From contig NZ_BNCK01000004.1 of assembly GCF_014656435.1 (NCBI RefSeq), forward strand, positions 248,001 to 312,000: a stretch of 64,000 nucleotides of DNA. The letters are read 5' to 3'. Shown in pieces: positions 18,884 through 28,477 of the stretch. Position numbers and translations under genes: made by a program. Position 1 is the stretch's first letter. Each line of letters begins with the position of its first letter. Source of the stretch: Thalassotalea marina (lineage in GTDB: Bacteria; Pseudomonadota; Gammaproteobacteria; Enterobacterales; Alteromonadaceae). The notes below the pieces were generated by a model that was not told where the DNA came from, did not search any database, and worked only from the letters and a program-made list of their open reading frames with translations.

Positions 18884-19705
18884 TTGCACAATAATATCGT
18901 GTTTGTAAGTAATTATGACTTATATAAAGACCTGATTAGCAACCTATTAAATGAGGATTCTAGGTTTTTAGATTATTATTTTAGCTGCTCAGATGCAGCA
19001 AATTTGTTGCTTTCAGGCTCGATAGAATTGTTTATTATCGGCCATGAGTTTATTGAAGACTCAATTGAAGATTATCAAAATTACACCAAATTATATAAAG
19101 CCCAATCTACAATAAAACCAATTCTGCTTTGTGATGAGTTTGATCTTGAGCTCGCTAATAAATATTTAGAAGAAAAGTTGGTGGACGGAGTGTTTGTTGC
19201 ACGGCCTTTTATCGATAAAGAACGATTACAGATACGGTTAAAACAAGCCATTTCTAAATGTCAAACTACCTCAACAGCTTATGTTATAGAACATGATTTA
19301 ACTAATTTGATTCAAAATGAAAGACCCAGCATATTAATAATTGAAGATGATGATTTTTTTTCTGAAGTGTATAAAACATCTTTAACTGACTTTGAACTCG
19401 ATATTATCGTGGTTGCAGACTGCCAAGCGGCGAGCGATGCAATTTACCTCAACAAGCCATGTTTAATTTTTCTAGACTATAACCTTCCTGATTTCAACGG
19501 CTTTGAATTCCTTCAATCAATAAAGTCAGATCCAGGACTAAGCGATATTCCGGTGATTGTGGTAACGGGAGACACTGATCCCGAGCTAAATAAACGTAGC
19601 CATCAAATTGGCGCAACAAAGTTTCTAAAAAAACCGCTAAATACAAAAGATATTTCGACAATTGCAAATGCAATATTAAGAGAACAACACTTGGCACGCT
19701 CATAA
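18884..19705 (+). CDS. Double-receiver response regulator (pseudo-receiver plus active receiver)
   Basis: The 273-residue protein has two receiver-like domains and no DNA-binding output. The N-terminal one (about 1-120) reads LFIIGHEF where the phospho-Asp should be and looks inactive. The C-terminal one (about 148-270) is intact: acidic cluster EDDD (154-157), phospho-acceptor D198 in FLDYNLPD, Thr in VVTGDT and Lys in FLKKP. The start codon is TTG, chosen because AAGGA sits 7 bases upstream and no in-frame ATG lies nearby. It is the first gene of a three-gene operon; the next begins one base after its stop. No histidine kinase is encoded nearby, so its phosphodonor is unknown. Confidence 0.85.
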   Translation: MHNNIVFVSNYDLYKDLISNLLNEDSRFLDYYFSCSDAANLLLSGSIELFIIGHEFIEDSIEDYQNYTKLYKAQSTIKPILLCDEFDLELANKYLEEKLVDGVFVARPFIDKERLQIRLKQAISKCQTTSTAYVIEHDLTNLIQNERPSILIIEDDDFFSEVYKTSLTDFELDIIVVADCQAASDAIYLNKPCLIFLDYNLPDFNGFEFLQSIKSDPGLSDIPVIVVTGDTDPELNKRSHQIGATKFLKKPLNTKDISTIANAILREQHLARS

Positions 19706-19706
19706 T

Positions 19707-20504
19707 ATGGATAATACTTCTTTAATAAATAAAACAACGACTTGTTTTGATATAAAAGTACTCATATCTTCACCAAACACAAATTTACGAGCGCAATTTA
19801 TATCAATGTTAAAGCTATTGGGGTGTAACACTACCGAAGTCGTTAACGGGTTCGATGCTATAGATCGATTGGCGACAGCTAGTTTTGACCTGTTAATTGC
19901 AGACGTTGACATGCAACCGATTGGTGGCCTTAGCATCGCACAAAAGATCAGGTGTGGTTTGCCAAATATTGAAAGAAAAGTAGTAATTTGGGGGTTATTA
20001 GGCCTTTGTGATCCTGAAGCTGTTGAACGATGTTTAGCAGCAGGTATGAATGAAACGCTATCTCATCATGAAGAAGTAAAAGCAATCAAAGTAAAATTAG
20101 CTAAGTATTTTAATCCATATCGACAAAGCCAAGAGCCAAAAACACTCAACATAAAAGGTCAGAGTTTAAATAACCAGCTTGCAGCAAATTACATGGGAAC
20201 AGACATAGAATCGGCATTAAGATATAGAACTAAATATTTACTAAAAACGAAACCGTTAGTTGATGAGCTTAGTAGCGCTATTTCTAACAACGATCACGAC
20301 AGTATTTTTCATACAACACACAAACTAAAGTCATCCTCTCTCTTTATTGGTGCTGAACGTTTACACCTCTTATGTAAAGAGGCTGAATCATTAAGTAAAG
20401 ATAACAGTAATTTTTCTCCATACGCTCTTGAGGTGTATAAAGAAATCATTCAAGAGTTCAACCATGTATCATCAATTATCAACGAAGAAAACAATAGGAT
20501 ATAG
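19707..20504 (+). CDS. Receiver-HPt phosphotransfer protein
   Basis: The 265-residue protein joins an N-terminal receiver domain (about 5-130) to a C-terminal HPt domain (about 165-260). The receiver keeps an Asp in LLIADVDMQP but has SSPN instead of the acidic pair and lacks the Thr and Lys signatures, so it may be inactive. The HPt domain keeps the phospho-accepting His (H205 in THKLKSSS) followed by IGAERL. It starts one base after the previous stop, indicating coupling. With the preceding protein it could form a relay from an external kinase, which is an inference. Confidence 0.83.
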   Translation: MDNTSLINKTTTCFDIKVLISSPNTNLRAQFISMLKLLGCNTTEVVNGFDAIDRLATASFDLLIADVDMQPIGGLSIAQKIRCGLPNIERKVVIWGLLGLCDPEAVERCLAAGMNETLSHHEEVKAIKVKLAKYFNPYRQSQEPKTLNIKGQSLNNQLAANYMGTDIESALRYRTKYLLKTKPLVDELSSAISNNDHDSIFHTTHKLKSSSLFIGAERLHLLCKEAESLSKDNSNFSPYALEVYKEIIQEFNHVSSIINEENNRI

Positions 20505-20515
20505 GATGCCAACAC

Positions 20516-22423
20516 ATGATGCCGACTACAACACAAATTCAACTGGCATTAATAACACTAGCATTAGTTGCCATTGTTGCTATATGCCGCTTTGTTATTT
20601 TACGCTCGCTGAAGAAGTTAAAAAAACAAATAGAAGTGCTAGAAAGAGAGAACCAAGATTTAGCACAAGACTTCCTTCAAAAAACCAAACATATACTTAA
20701 TTTTTTAAATAAGCATAAAGACTTATCTAAAGAGCATTACAAGCAAATTTCTGGTAAAGACCAATTTCAATTTTGCCTAGAAGAGCCAATCGAACAACAA
20801 GCTATTTTACTAAGAGCCTACTACCTTAAAACTGAAATACTTGCAATAAAGTGGTTAGATGACGAAGACAAATACTGGTCTTCATTATCAAAAAATTTAA
20901 GCCAAATTTTTGCTAATTTAGGGATAAATCAGCTACAAAAAAGCATCGAACAAAAAGTAAAAACAATTAAAGTTCTAGAGAAAAAACTAGAAATATCTAA
21001 ACAAAATGGTTTCCAAACTACAACGTCAAGCCAACAATTAATTTCTGATACCTTCGCAAATATTTCTGAAATTAACCAATCACTTCAATCTGCCGCAAAT
21101 GCTAATAAAAACAAAAGCTCTATAATCAACCAACTATCTAATTTAGTTTCGAATTCCAATGACTACGAGCAAAATATAAGCAATTTAAAAACAGCAGTAA
21201 ACTCTTCAGAAGGTGAGCTAGAAATCTTAAGAGAAAAAGTGAAGGCACTAACAAATGAAATAGAATTTCTAAAAAACCTTCGTTCAGAATGCGAGACAAA
21301 TGGGTTATCAATAGACACTGATTTTATTAGGTCAAATGCGCATAAGTTAACTGACGAGGCATCACGTCAAAGTGTCATGCGACAAATAAATCAATTGAGA
21401 GAAAACAATGAGCAACAGCGACACTTTATCGTTAAATTAAGAAATAATATGACGACATTGGAGCAAGAGGTGTCCTCAAGAACCGATTTAAGTCAGGAGG
21501 ATATTGAATTAAAACTTATGGAGATTGAACATTTAGAAAGTATTATTGCCGAGTTTGAACATTGTGTTTATGCTTTAGAGAGTGAAGTTGATTTACTTCA
21601 TCAACAACTAAAGTTACTCGAAAATTCGTCAAACTCCCCTCTCATAGAAGAAAGCTCCTCAAACTCTGTTGAACAAGAGTTAAAACAACTAAAAGAGCTC
21701 TTTGAAAATTCGATGCAAATGTACAGCGAGCAAAGTGCATTAACAGAATTTGCCATGGAGGCAGCAAAATGCAACAAGATAATAGAGTTATTGGTTGTAC
21801 TTAATAATTGTTTTAATGCTTTAGAGGTAATAGCTGCTTTTCATATACGAACCGAAATAACTCATGATAAAAGTATTCCCTCTGGTTTTCTATCAAGCAA
21901 AGAAGAGAAATTGTTGGTTCAAGAAACTCGCCCAACAAGCGGCTCTACAGTCAAAATAGGAAATAAAATGTACTTTTGGGACAATCATATTTCCTTCATT
22001 GTTGGCGAACTTCCTAGTAACGATGAAAGGCGCGCCCAACTTATAGAAAGTATCGTTGTATTAAAAAACATCATTGTTAGCGAAATAAAGAGAATAGAGT
22101 CAACGCTGGCTAATGACCGCCAACATAAAACTATATTGCGTTTATTGAGTGCGACCCAGAAGGAATTGTCAGATATAGACATTCAGCAACAATATCAAAG
22201 TATGGAATACAAAAACATTATTCAGTCTATGTGTGTTCAAGTTGATCAAATAAAAGAGCTGCCAAATACAACGGAAGAAACTATCTTATTAATAGAAAAC
22301 TTAAAAAGCGAATCTAAAGTGAGAACTGATATACTTGATAACACAGGAACATTGGTTTCATCAGGTTTTACAAATTTAATTGATAGTCTGAACAAAAAAC
22401 TTACTAAAGAAAACATCAATTAA
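20516..22423 (+). CDS. Membrane-anchored coiled-coil protein with C-terminal sensor-like domain
   Basis: I do not recognise this 635-residue protein as a named family. It has one membrane segment at about residues 9-30 and a short basic stretch, then long coiled-coil regions over about 35-425, rich in Glu, Lys, Gln and Asn. A globular region at about 425-540 has a GAF-like hydrophobic pattern, but this is weak. A second short coil follows. AGGA lies 9 bases before the ATG. It is the last gene of the signalling operon, 11 bases after the HPt gene. It may be the target or scaffold of the relay; nothing in sequence proves this. Confidence 0.65.
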   Translation: MMPTTTQIQLALITLALVAIVAICRFVILRSLKKLKKQIEVLERENQDLAQDFLQKTKHILNFLNKHKDLSKEHYKQISGKDQFQFCLEEPIEQQAILLRAYYLKTEILAIKWLDDEDKYWSSLSKNLSQIFANLGINQLQKSIEQKVKTIKVLEKKLEISKQNGFQTTTSSQQLISDTFANISEINQSLQSAANANKNKSSIINQLSNLVSNSNDYEQNISNLKTAVNSSEGELEILREKVKALTNEIEFLKNLRSECETNGLSIDTDFIRSNAHKLTDEASRQSVMRQINQLRENNEQQRHFIVKLRNNMTTLEQEVSSRTDLSQEDIELKLMEIEHLESIIAEFEHCVYALESEVDLLHQQLKLLENSSNSPLIEESSSNSVEQELKQLKELFENSMQMYSEQSALTEFAMEAAKCNKIIELLVVLNNCFNALEVIAAFHIRTEITHDKSIPSGFLSSKEEKLLVQETRPTSGSTVKIGNKMYFWDNHISFIVGELPSNDERRAQLIESIVVLKNIIVSEIKRIESTLANDRQHKTILRLLSATQKELSDIDIQQQYQSMEYKNIIQSMCVQVDQIKELPNTTEETILLIENLKSESKVRTDILDNTGTLVSSGFTNLIDSLNKKLTKENIN

Positions 22424-22769
22424 CCACTGTTCATTCAGTTTTAAATGAACGAATTCATTTTAATAATTAACATATCTCAATTTAATCGCCTTCAAGTTTT
22501 ACAAGTAAGCACTTTCTTATACAAAGGTTTCATTTCTGAACTGTTTTAAGTTCGAATTCGGACGCCATGCTAGACACTTCGCCAAGTAAACACTATAACT
22601 AATTGAAAAAAATTACTTTATTATTTGGCATAATATTAGCTTAGCTTAGACGAGATGATAACTGCCTGTTATTAAATCTAATTTAATAATGAAAGTCTTC
22701 GCTTTATAAAGGCCATAGAAATGCAGTAAAAAATTCTCAGCAACTAGAATAAAAATATAGGGACATTAG
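22424..22769. other. Intergenic region between signalling operon and permease gene
   Basis: This 346-base gap holds no gene. A small stem-loop GTTCATT/AATGAAC (22429-22450) directly after the operon stop is followed by a weak T-rich stretch and could end the operon. The permease promoter must lie further right, but no box is clear enough to place. GGGA precedes the permease ATG. Confidence 0.45.
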
Positions 22770-25181
22770 ATGTATGCATTAAAAAGAGCATTTGAGGAGT
22801 TAAAACTAGCGCCAGGATTTAGTTTTATTGTTGTTGTTACCCTTGGGCTTTCAATAGGTATCCTCTTATGGGGAGTTACCCTTTCCTATTTGTTACTAGT
22901 TAAGCCCTTGCCATACGAAAAACAAGAAAGTTTATTCGTTGCAAAACATGCACTTTTTAATGAAAAAGGGACTAATAACCTTACTGCTTTCACTTACCCT
23001 GGATTGGTACACGCTTATTCAAATCAATCTGTTTTTGAAACGACAGCTCTTATTAATGTTGAAGATAATTTTATTACATCTATTGAAAGCCACCCAATAC
23101 TGAGAACAGCGTTTGTTACACCTGAGTGGTTTAGTCTTTTTCAAGGTAAATTTGAATTAGGCCGAGGGTTTAATGAAGAGGAAGGAATAAACACACACAA
23201 ACCCGTTGCTGTTTTAAGTTATAACATATGGAAAGAAACATTCGATTTGGATGAAAACATCCTAAATAAAACCGTCACTATAAATGACATTAACTTTGCA
23301 ATTATCGGCGTTTTAAAACAATCTTTCATAGAGCCAAAAGTGCTGGGCTCTTCAAGTAACACTAAAATTTGGCTACCTTGGGACTTTAACGCTAACAGGC
23401 AATTACATAACGATTGGGGGCAAATAAGACCCAATCTACACTTAGTCGGATTGTTAAAAAATGACGTATCACCGAATCAAGCAGAGCAAAAACTAACAAA
23501 GCTCATTAATGAGTCTTGGAAAGAAAATGTTGCTCAAATTGAGTTTTTTAATGAATGGCAAATTAAAATTCACCTTACCAGCTTCAATCAGGTCATTTTT
23601 GGTAATAACCAAATAAAGATCTATCTTTTATTATTAGCCACCTTTGGGCTTTTACTTATTGCCTGTACCAATATCGCTAACTTATTTATAGCGAGAACTG
23701 CAAAAAAACAAAGAGCGCTTGCCATACAGGCCGCCATTGGCGCTAGGCAACATCATTTATATCGATATTTTTTTGTTGAGTCTTTTATTCTATTGCTTTG
23801 TTCCAGTATTTTAGCGCTAGTCATTGTCTACATTGGCATTTTTGTCATTCAACAATATTTTGCTGTTGTAGTCCCCCGAACTGAAGAACTAAGTGTAAAC
23901 GGAATCACTTTGATAACGCTATTTTTAGCAATCATTATGTTAAGCACCATATTTGCTTTTGTTGGAAGTAAAAGCATTAATTATCAACGGCTAAGTCAAT
24001 CCCTCAATTCAAGTGGAAAAGGCACCGGAATTCAAGTATCAAAACGGATAAGAAACGGTTTAATAACAATACAAGTCGCATTAGCAAGTTTTATCGTGTT
24101 TTTGAGCTCTGTATTGCTTCATGAGTCTATTAACATTATCAAAGAGCCTCTGGGTTACAATTTAGAAAACTTGTACCACTTTAGTATTTCTCCTTCTAAT
24201 CCTGAATTGACGGAACAAGAAGTTATAAATATCACAACCAATTTGACCGAAAGGCTAACTCAACACCCCTCTATAAAGTCGGTTTCACGCTCTTGGTCGC
24301 CAATCATTCAAGCGCGCAATGCAGGGTTTACTACATCTGATGGAAAGGAAGATTATTCAAATGAAAATAGATATGTTGATGCCAATTATTTTGATGTGAT
24401 TGAACAGCCTATTTTACAAGGACGAACATTTTCTCCAGACGATATTAAACTTCAAAATAACGTAATAGTTATTAACGATATCTTTGCACAGCAGTTAAAT
24501 CCCAAAGATAACGTTGTTGGCGAAAAACTTTTCAACCCAGCTGGTACGCCCTTTTCTATCATTGGTGTGGTTAAAAGTATTAAGTTGCCAGCAAACGCTA
24601 AACCCCAAATGCGAACTTATCGACCTAGAACACGATCAACAACAAATTTTATAGTAAAAGTTAAAAATCATCAGTCCCTTGAGCGCGATGAAATTGTTTC
24701 TATCCTAAATGAAGGACACTCACAATGGCGAGTATCTTCTTTTGAGAATATTCACCAAGTGAAAACTAAACGTTTGTTTATACCCATTAGTACAACCGTA
24801 ATCACAAGCCTTTTGTCAATTGTTACTGTTTTTATATCTGGTATTGGTTTGTATGGCGTTTTGAGCTACAGCATAAAAATAAGAAAGTTTGAAATCGGGA
24901 CTCGCCTTGCAGTAGGCGCCAAAAGAAGTTCTATTATTTGGTTAATGTTTTCGAACAACCTAATACCAGTTTTATTAGGCATGATTGCATGTTTAATAGG
25001 TATAACTTTAATTTACTACATAAATTTTAATAGCATTCAACAATACTTAACTTCGAACGCTTTAACACTTTTAGTCTTTTCATTATGTCTAATATTTGCG
25101 TTAGCATTTGTTGCTTGTTATGTGCCATTAAGGAAAATATTAAATAATCCCCCTATGTTTAGTTTACAAACGATAGATTAA
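22770..25181 (+). CDS. MacB/FtsX-type ABC transporter permease (ADOP-like)
   Basis: The 803-residue inner-membrane protein has two repeats of a periplasmic MacB-like domain and an FtsX-type permease unit. The N-terminal segment LAPGFSFIVVVTLGLSIG and the duplicated FtsX helices (about 285-410 and 675-800) fit the long permeases of the acidobacterial-duplicated orphaned permease (ADOP) type, which pair with an ATPase in trans. No ATP-binding-cassette gene for it is nearby; the only ABC ATPase in the window is uup, a translation factor. AGGGA lies close before the ATG. The cargo is unknown; peptide or lipoprotein-related export is typical of relatives. Confidence 0.87.
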   Translation: MYALKRAFEELKLAPGFSFIVVVTLGLSIGILLWGVTLSYLLLVKPLPYEKQESLFVAKHALFNEKGTNNLTAFTYPGLVHAYSNQSVFETTALINVEDNFITSIESHPILRTAFVTPEWFSLFQGKFELGRGFNEEEGINTHKPVAVLSYNIWKETFDLDENILNKTVTINDINFAIIGVLKQSFIEPKVLGSSSNTKIWLPWDFNANRQLHNDWGQIRPNLHLVGLLKNDVSPNQAEQKLTKLINESWKENVAQIEFFNEWQIKIHLTSFNQVIFGNNQIKIYLLLLATFGLLLIACTNIANLFIARTAKKQRALAIQAAIGARQHHLYRYFFVESFILLLCSSILALVIVYIGIFVIQQYFAVVVPRTEELSVNGITLITLFLAIIMLSTIFAFVGSKSINYQRLSQSLNSSGKGTGIQVSKRIRNGLITIQVALASFIVFLSSVLLHESINIIKEPLGYNLENLYHFSISPSNPELTEQEVINITTNLTERLTQHPSIKSVSRSWSPIIQARNAGFTTSDGKEDYSNENRYVDANYFDVIEQPILQGRTFSPDDIKLQNNVIVINDIFAQQLNPKDNVVGEKLFNPAGTPFSIIGVVKSIKLPANAKPQMRTYRPRTRSTTNFIVKVKNHQSLERDEIVSILNEGHSQWRVSSFENIHQVKTKRLFIPISTTVITSLLSIVTVFISGIGLYGVLSYSIKIRKFEIGTRLAVGAKRSSIIWLMFSNNLIPVLLGMIACLIGITLIYYINFNSIQQYLTSNALTLLVFSLCLIFALAFVACYVPLRKILNNPPMFSLQTID

Positions 25182-25311
25182 GTGGAATACAAAAATTAGT
25201 TTAGTCGCTACTATCAAAAATTATAAGTTTAAAATTGCGTGAAAGTGAAATGCTTCAAAGTATAAAAATTTAATTAAGAAAATTGAGTTGTAGAACAGCA
25301 AATGAAAAGCA

Positions 25312-25337
25312 AAAAGCCCGCTATAAAGCGGGCTTTT
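25312..25337. terminator. Bidirectional terminator
   Basis: The arms AAAAGCCCGCT and AGCGGGCTTTT with an ATAA loop form a strong terminator in both directions. It closes the plus-strand permease gene and the minus-strand tRNA-Ser gene. It sits in a gap (25182-25597) with no protein gene. Confidence 0.9.
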
Positions 25338-25343
25338 CTTATA

Positions 25344-25434
25344 TGGCGGTGAGATAGGGATTTGAACCCTAGAAGGGCTACAAACCCTTGCCGGTTTTCA
25401 AGACCGGTGCTTTCGACCACTCAGCCATCTCACC
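25344..25434 (-). tRNA. tRNA-Ser(UGA)
   Basis: A 91-nt tRNA on the minus strand with acceptor strands GGTGAGA and its complement, an encoded CCA, the long variable arm typical of tRNA-Ser, and anticodon TGA in CTTGAAAAC. It is a single gene with its own promoter and terminator. Confidence 0.97.
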
Positions 25435-25465
25435 TGAAAACATGTCTTGCTTGAAGACGGTGCGA

Positions 25466-25494
25466 ATATTAATGTTTGTATTCGCTGTTGTAAA
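25466..25494 (-). promoter_or_regulatory. Promoter of tRNA-Ser
   Basis: On the minus strand, -35 TTTACA (25489-25494), a 17-base spacer and -10 TAATAT (25466-25471) are followed by TCGCACCG. The -10 box and C-rich discriminator match the tRNA-Asn promoter layout. Confidence 0.75.
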
Positions 25495-25597
25495 GCACTT
25501 ATTTAAAAAAATATTTTAAGTGCTGAATTTCTATACATTAGAGTACAAACATAAGCCATATTGCATTAAATACATGCAATTAAAAGAAAACTTACGG

Positions 25598-26041
25598 TTA
25601 ATGCATTAACTCATTTTGTTCAAAATAATCGTTAGTAAAATGTGACGCATAACCTAAAGTCGCTAAAACGAAATAAAGTGCAATCGTTCCATATATAAGA
25701 TTAAAAAATAAACTCGATGATGTAGCTATTGAATGGTAAGTCAGTGCAACAAAAAGAATAGCTAAAGGCAAACACATGAATGTTTTTGCTAAGTTTTTAT
25801 TTTTAAAGATGGTATCGGCTCTACCCTCATAACGATCGTTTGTGTAAAGCGCAGCATAACCCAAAGCGCTCAATGCAAAATATAGCGTTAACAAAATCAA
25901 AAATAAGTTTAATAATCCAAACCCATTTGAATTAATTGTCTTTATGGTTAACCCAGCAAAAGCAATCGCAGCAGGGGCGCATATCATTGCTCTAAATAGG
26001 CTTTCATTTTCTATTGCTAGTGAATTTGATTGTTTTGACAT
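25598..26041 (-). CDS. Small membrane protein with internal duplication
   Basis: This 147-residue protein has four predicted membrane helices arranged as two repeats. Each repeat has a Cys-x-Pro segment, LYFxLxxLGYA, and then TND with an acidic end (TNDRYE near 68, TNDYFE near 139). I do not recognise it firmly; the pattern is only loosely like YiaA/YiaB-type two-helix proteins. A strong ribosome-binding site (GAGGGAG) precedes the ATG. It is probably inner membrane and its function is unknown. Confidence 0.7.
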   Translation of the reverse strand: MSKQSNSLAIENESLFRAMICAPAAIAFAGLTIKTINSNGFGLLNLFLILLTLYFALSALGYAALYTNDRYEGRADTIFKNKNLAKTFMCLPLAILFVALTYHSIATSSSLFFNLIYGTIALYFVLATLGYASHFTNDYFEQNELMH

Positions 26042-26181
26042 TTTAGCTCCCTCTTTATTAATTATTATTTAGCCCACCTAAACGGTGCTCACTTATTAAC
26101 CATGTATGACACATTTTTCGAACTAAATCTAGGTTAGTCTATAAAAATAAAGCGATTTTTAATTTCAAAATATGAGGATAG

Positions 26182-26730
26182 CTAGTCAGCAGCTATAGGT
26201 GCCGAAAATGATTTACTATAAAAACCAGAAGAATCAAAACAACAAACCCGTTTTTTACCCTCAGATAACATATCTACAGCTTGATTAATTCTTTTTATCT
26301 GTGTTGTTTCCTGTTTCGCTGAGGAAATCCAGTGTAACCAATCAATTTTTGCGGTATTTGAGGTTAATTCCCATGTAGCAAGCGCTTTAGGTGCAGAATC
26401 TAGTGCCGCTTTTAAATTTGGAGATAGTTCTGGTTCAGGTTCAACTAGCACAGGAGACAAGGTTAAAGTGACTTGTTCACCATAATGAATTGATGCGGCA
26501 TTTAAATTGTATTCCGTTAACTTAAGCCAATGACTTTTATTGCCGTCAGGTTCAAGTAATTGTTGAAATTGATGTTTATTAACCAAAACGTTTGCACTTG
26601 TTCTTCCCCTTCTCGGGAACACATTACTTATTTCAATTGGCAAAACAACAAACCCCCAGCTATCTCCTTCTGATGATTGTTTTGGTTTTAATACTTTTGC
26701 TTCAAACTGTACAACCTTATTACTTGCCAT
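26182..26730 (-). CDS. DUF1905 / YdeI-OmpD-associated family protein
   Basis: The 182-residue cytoplasmic protein has a DUF1905 beta-barrel-like region at about 5-95. It then has the YdeI/OmpD-associated segment with WLHWISSAKQETTQIKRI and a KKRVCCFDSSGFYSKS ending, which is strongly conserved in the family. The biochemical role of this family is not settled. AGGGAGG lies upstream of the ATG. It appears to be transcribed alone. Confidence 0.85.
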   Translation of the reverse strand: MASNKVVQFEAKVLKPKQSSEGDSWGFVVLPIEISNVFPRRGRTSANVLVNKHQFQQLLEPDGNKSHWLKLTEYNLNAASIHYGEQVTLTLSPVLVEPEPELSPNLKAALDSAPKALATWELTSNTAKIDWLHWISSAKQETTQIKRINQAVDMLSEGKKRVCCFDSSGFYSKSFSAPIAAD

Positions 26731-26831
26731 ATTAACCTCCCTTTTATTTCTGCAATAAATAACTTATCGCTTAAACAGAAATGATTAAAGTTAAATTTTC
26801 ATTCACTTTCAACGGTAAATAAAATACATAA

Positions 26832-26855
26832 AAAAAGCGCCAATAAGGCGCTTTT
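26832..26855 (-). terminator. Terminator of the long GAPDH gene
   Basis: The stem AAAAGCGCC/GGCGCTTTT with an AATAA loop has a T tract on the minus strand. It lies just past the stop of the gene at 26876. Confidence 0.85.
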
Positions 26856-26875
26856 TAAACTTATTTAATAGGATA

Positions 26876-28324
26876 TTAGTTCACAGGCAATGTTGGCACG
26901 TGAATTCCTGCCATTTCGTACATAACGCGCACTACCTGACAGCTATAACCAAATTCATTATCGTACCATACGTAAAGTACTGCTCTGTCTTCATCAACAA
27001 TAGTAGCTTGTGAATCAACAACACCAGCGTAACGTGAACCTACTAAGTCAGTTGATACAATTTCGCTAGACGCTGTGTAATCAACTTGGTTTTGCAAATC
27101 TGAATTTAACGAGATGTTTCTTAAATAATCATTTAATGCATCGCGATCAGTTTTCTCTTTAAGGTTTAAGTTCATGATTGCCATTGAAACATTTGGCGTT
27201 GGTACACGAATAGCGTTACCTGTTAATAAACCTTTTAATTCTGGCAATGCTTTAGCTACCGCTTTTGCTGCACCAGTAGAAGTAATTACCATGTTTAACG
27301 GTGCACTACGACCACGACGAGGTGACTTATGATAGTTATCAATTAGGTTTTGATCGTTTGTATAAGAGTGAACTGTTTCCACATGGCCATTTTTAATACC
27401 AAACTTATCGTTGATAGCTTTCAACACTGGCGTAATAGCGTTTGTAGTACAACTTGCCGCTGACACAATTTTATCTTCCGCTAGGATCATGTCATGGTTT
27501 ACGCCATAAACAATATTTTTAATGTCGCCTTTAGCAGGAGCGGTCAATAAGACTTTGGCTACACCATTAGATTGTAAATGCTGACCTAAACCTTCTTCAT
27601 CACTCCAAATACCAGTGTTATCAACTACTAACGCATTGTTGATGCCGTATTGAGTGTAATCGATATCTGAAGGTGATTTTGCATAAATCACTTGGATAAA
27701 AGCACCGTTGGCTTTGATTACATTGTGCTCTTCATCAATAGTGATACTACCATTGAACGCACCATGTACTGAATCACGACGTAAAAGGCTAGCACGCTTA
27801 GCTAGATCACCTTCTTTACCAGGACGAATAACAATTGCGCGTAAACGTAGTGTTGAGCTTGGTCCTGTGCGTTCAATTAGCAAGCGTGCTAATAAACGAC
27901 CAATTCGACCAAAACCGTAAAGAACAACATCACGTGGTTCTTGTCCTTGAACATTTTTACCAATTACAGTCAGTTCTTTTTCTAAAAACTGCTCAATTGA
28001 AAGGCCGTTTGCTTCACCTTTGAAAAGGTATCTGTATGCTAGCTTACCAACATCAATGCGTGCTGGGGCTAAATCCATTTTTGTTAAGGCTTCAACAAAC
28101 GGGTAGCTTTCACGTAAACGTAATTTACTTTCTTCATGCAAAGAAACTGACTTATGTGCTTTAATAATGTCAATAGCAGACGCATTGACTAATGGACGAC
28201 CATAAACAGAAATTTCGATACCTTTATTTCTGAATAACTGTCCGATCATAGGGTGCATGTTTTCAGCAAACGTTTGACGCTCTTGCCAACTAGATTGGTA
28301 TTGTTCCTCTAAGTGAGAAGTCAT
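26876..28324 (-). CDS. Glyceraldehyde-3-phosphate dehydrogenase, long form
   Basis: The 482-residue protein is a GAPDH with an N-terminal extension of about 125 residues, a type common in Shewanella, Vibrio and relatives. The nucleotide-binding motif GFGRIGRLLARL begins near residue 133. The catalytic Cys is C292 in AASCTTNA, followed by His in the ETVHSYTNDQ segment. A final WYDNEFGYSCQVVR motif closes the domain. It converts glyceraldehyde-3-phosphate to 1,3-bisphosphoglycerate or the reverse. A conventional 331-residue GAPDH lies 3.1 kb away, so the two may work in opposite directions of glycolysis, which is an inference. AAGG precedes the ATG and a terminator follows. Confidence 0.93.
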   Translation of the reverse strand: MTSHLEEQYQSSWQERQTFAENMHPMIGQLFRNKGIEISVYGRPLVNASAIDIIKAHKSVSLHEESKLRLRESYPFVEALTKMDLAPARIDVGKLAYRYLFKGEANGLSIEQFLEKELTVIGKNVQGQEPRDVVLYGFGRIGRLLARLLIERTGPSSTLRLRAIVIRPGKEGDLAKRASLLRRDSVHGAFNGSITIDEEHNVIKANGAFIQVIYAKSPSDIDYTQYGINNALVVDNTGIWSDEEGLGQHLQSNGVAKVLLTAPAKGDIKNIVYGVNHDMILAEDKIVSAASCTTNAITPVLKAINDKFGIKNGHVETVHSYTNDQNLIDNYHKSPRRGRSAPLNMVITSTGAAKAVAKALPELKGLLTGNAIRVPTPNVSMAIMNLNLKEKTDRDALNDYLRNISLNSDLQNQVDYTASSEIVSTDLVGSRYAGVVDSQATIVDEDRAVLYVWYDNEFGYSCQVVRVMYEMAGIHVPTLPVN

Positions 28325-28477
28325 TGCATAAACCTTTTTATTTCAGTCAATTGAACCACGTACTATTATTAATTATAGTGAAGATTAACAATAGTGAATT
28401 TCGGTGCGCATTGTAATTCATTATGAAAGTTTACGCTATAGGTTACATGTTTTTTTGTTTTATATGAGATTAATTAA

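Noticed and set aside
20428-20700. A 90-residue plus-strand frame overlapping the HPt and coiled-coil genes
   Set aside because: It is an alternative-frame shadow across two well-supported genes.
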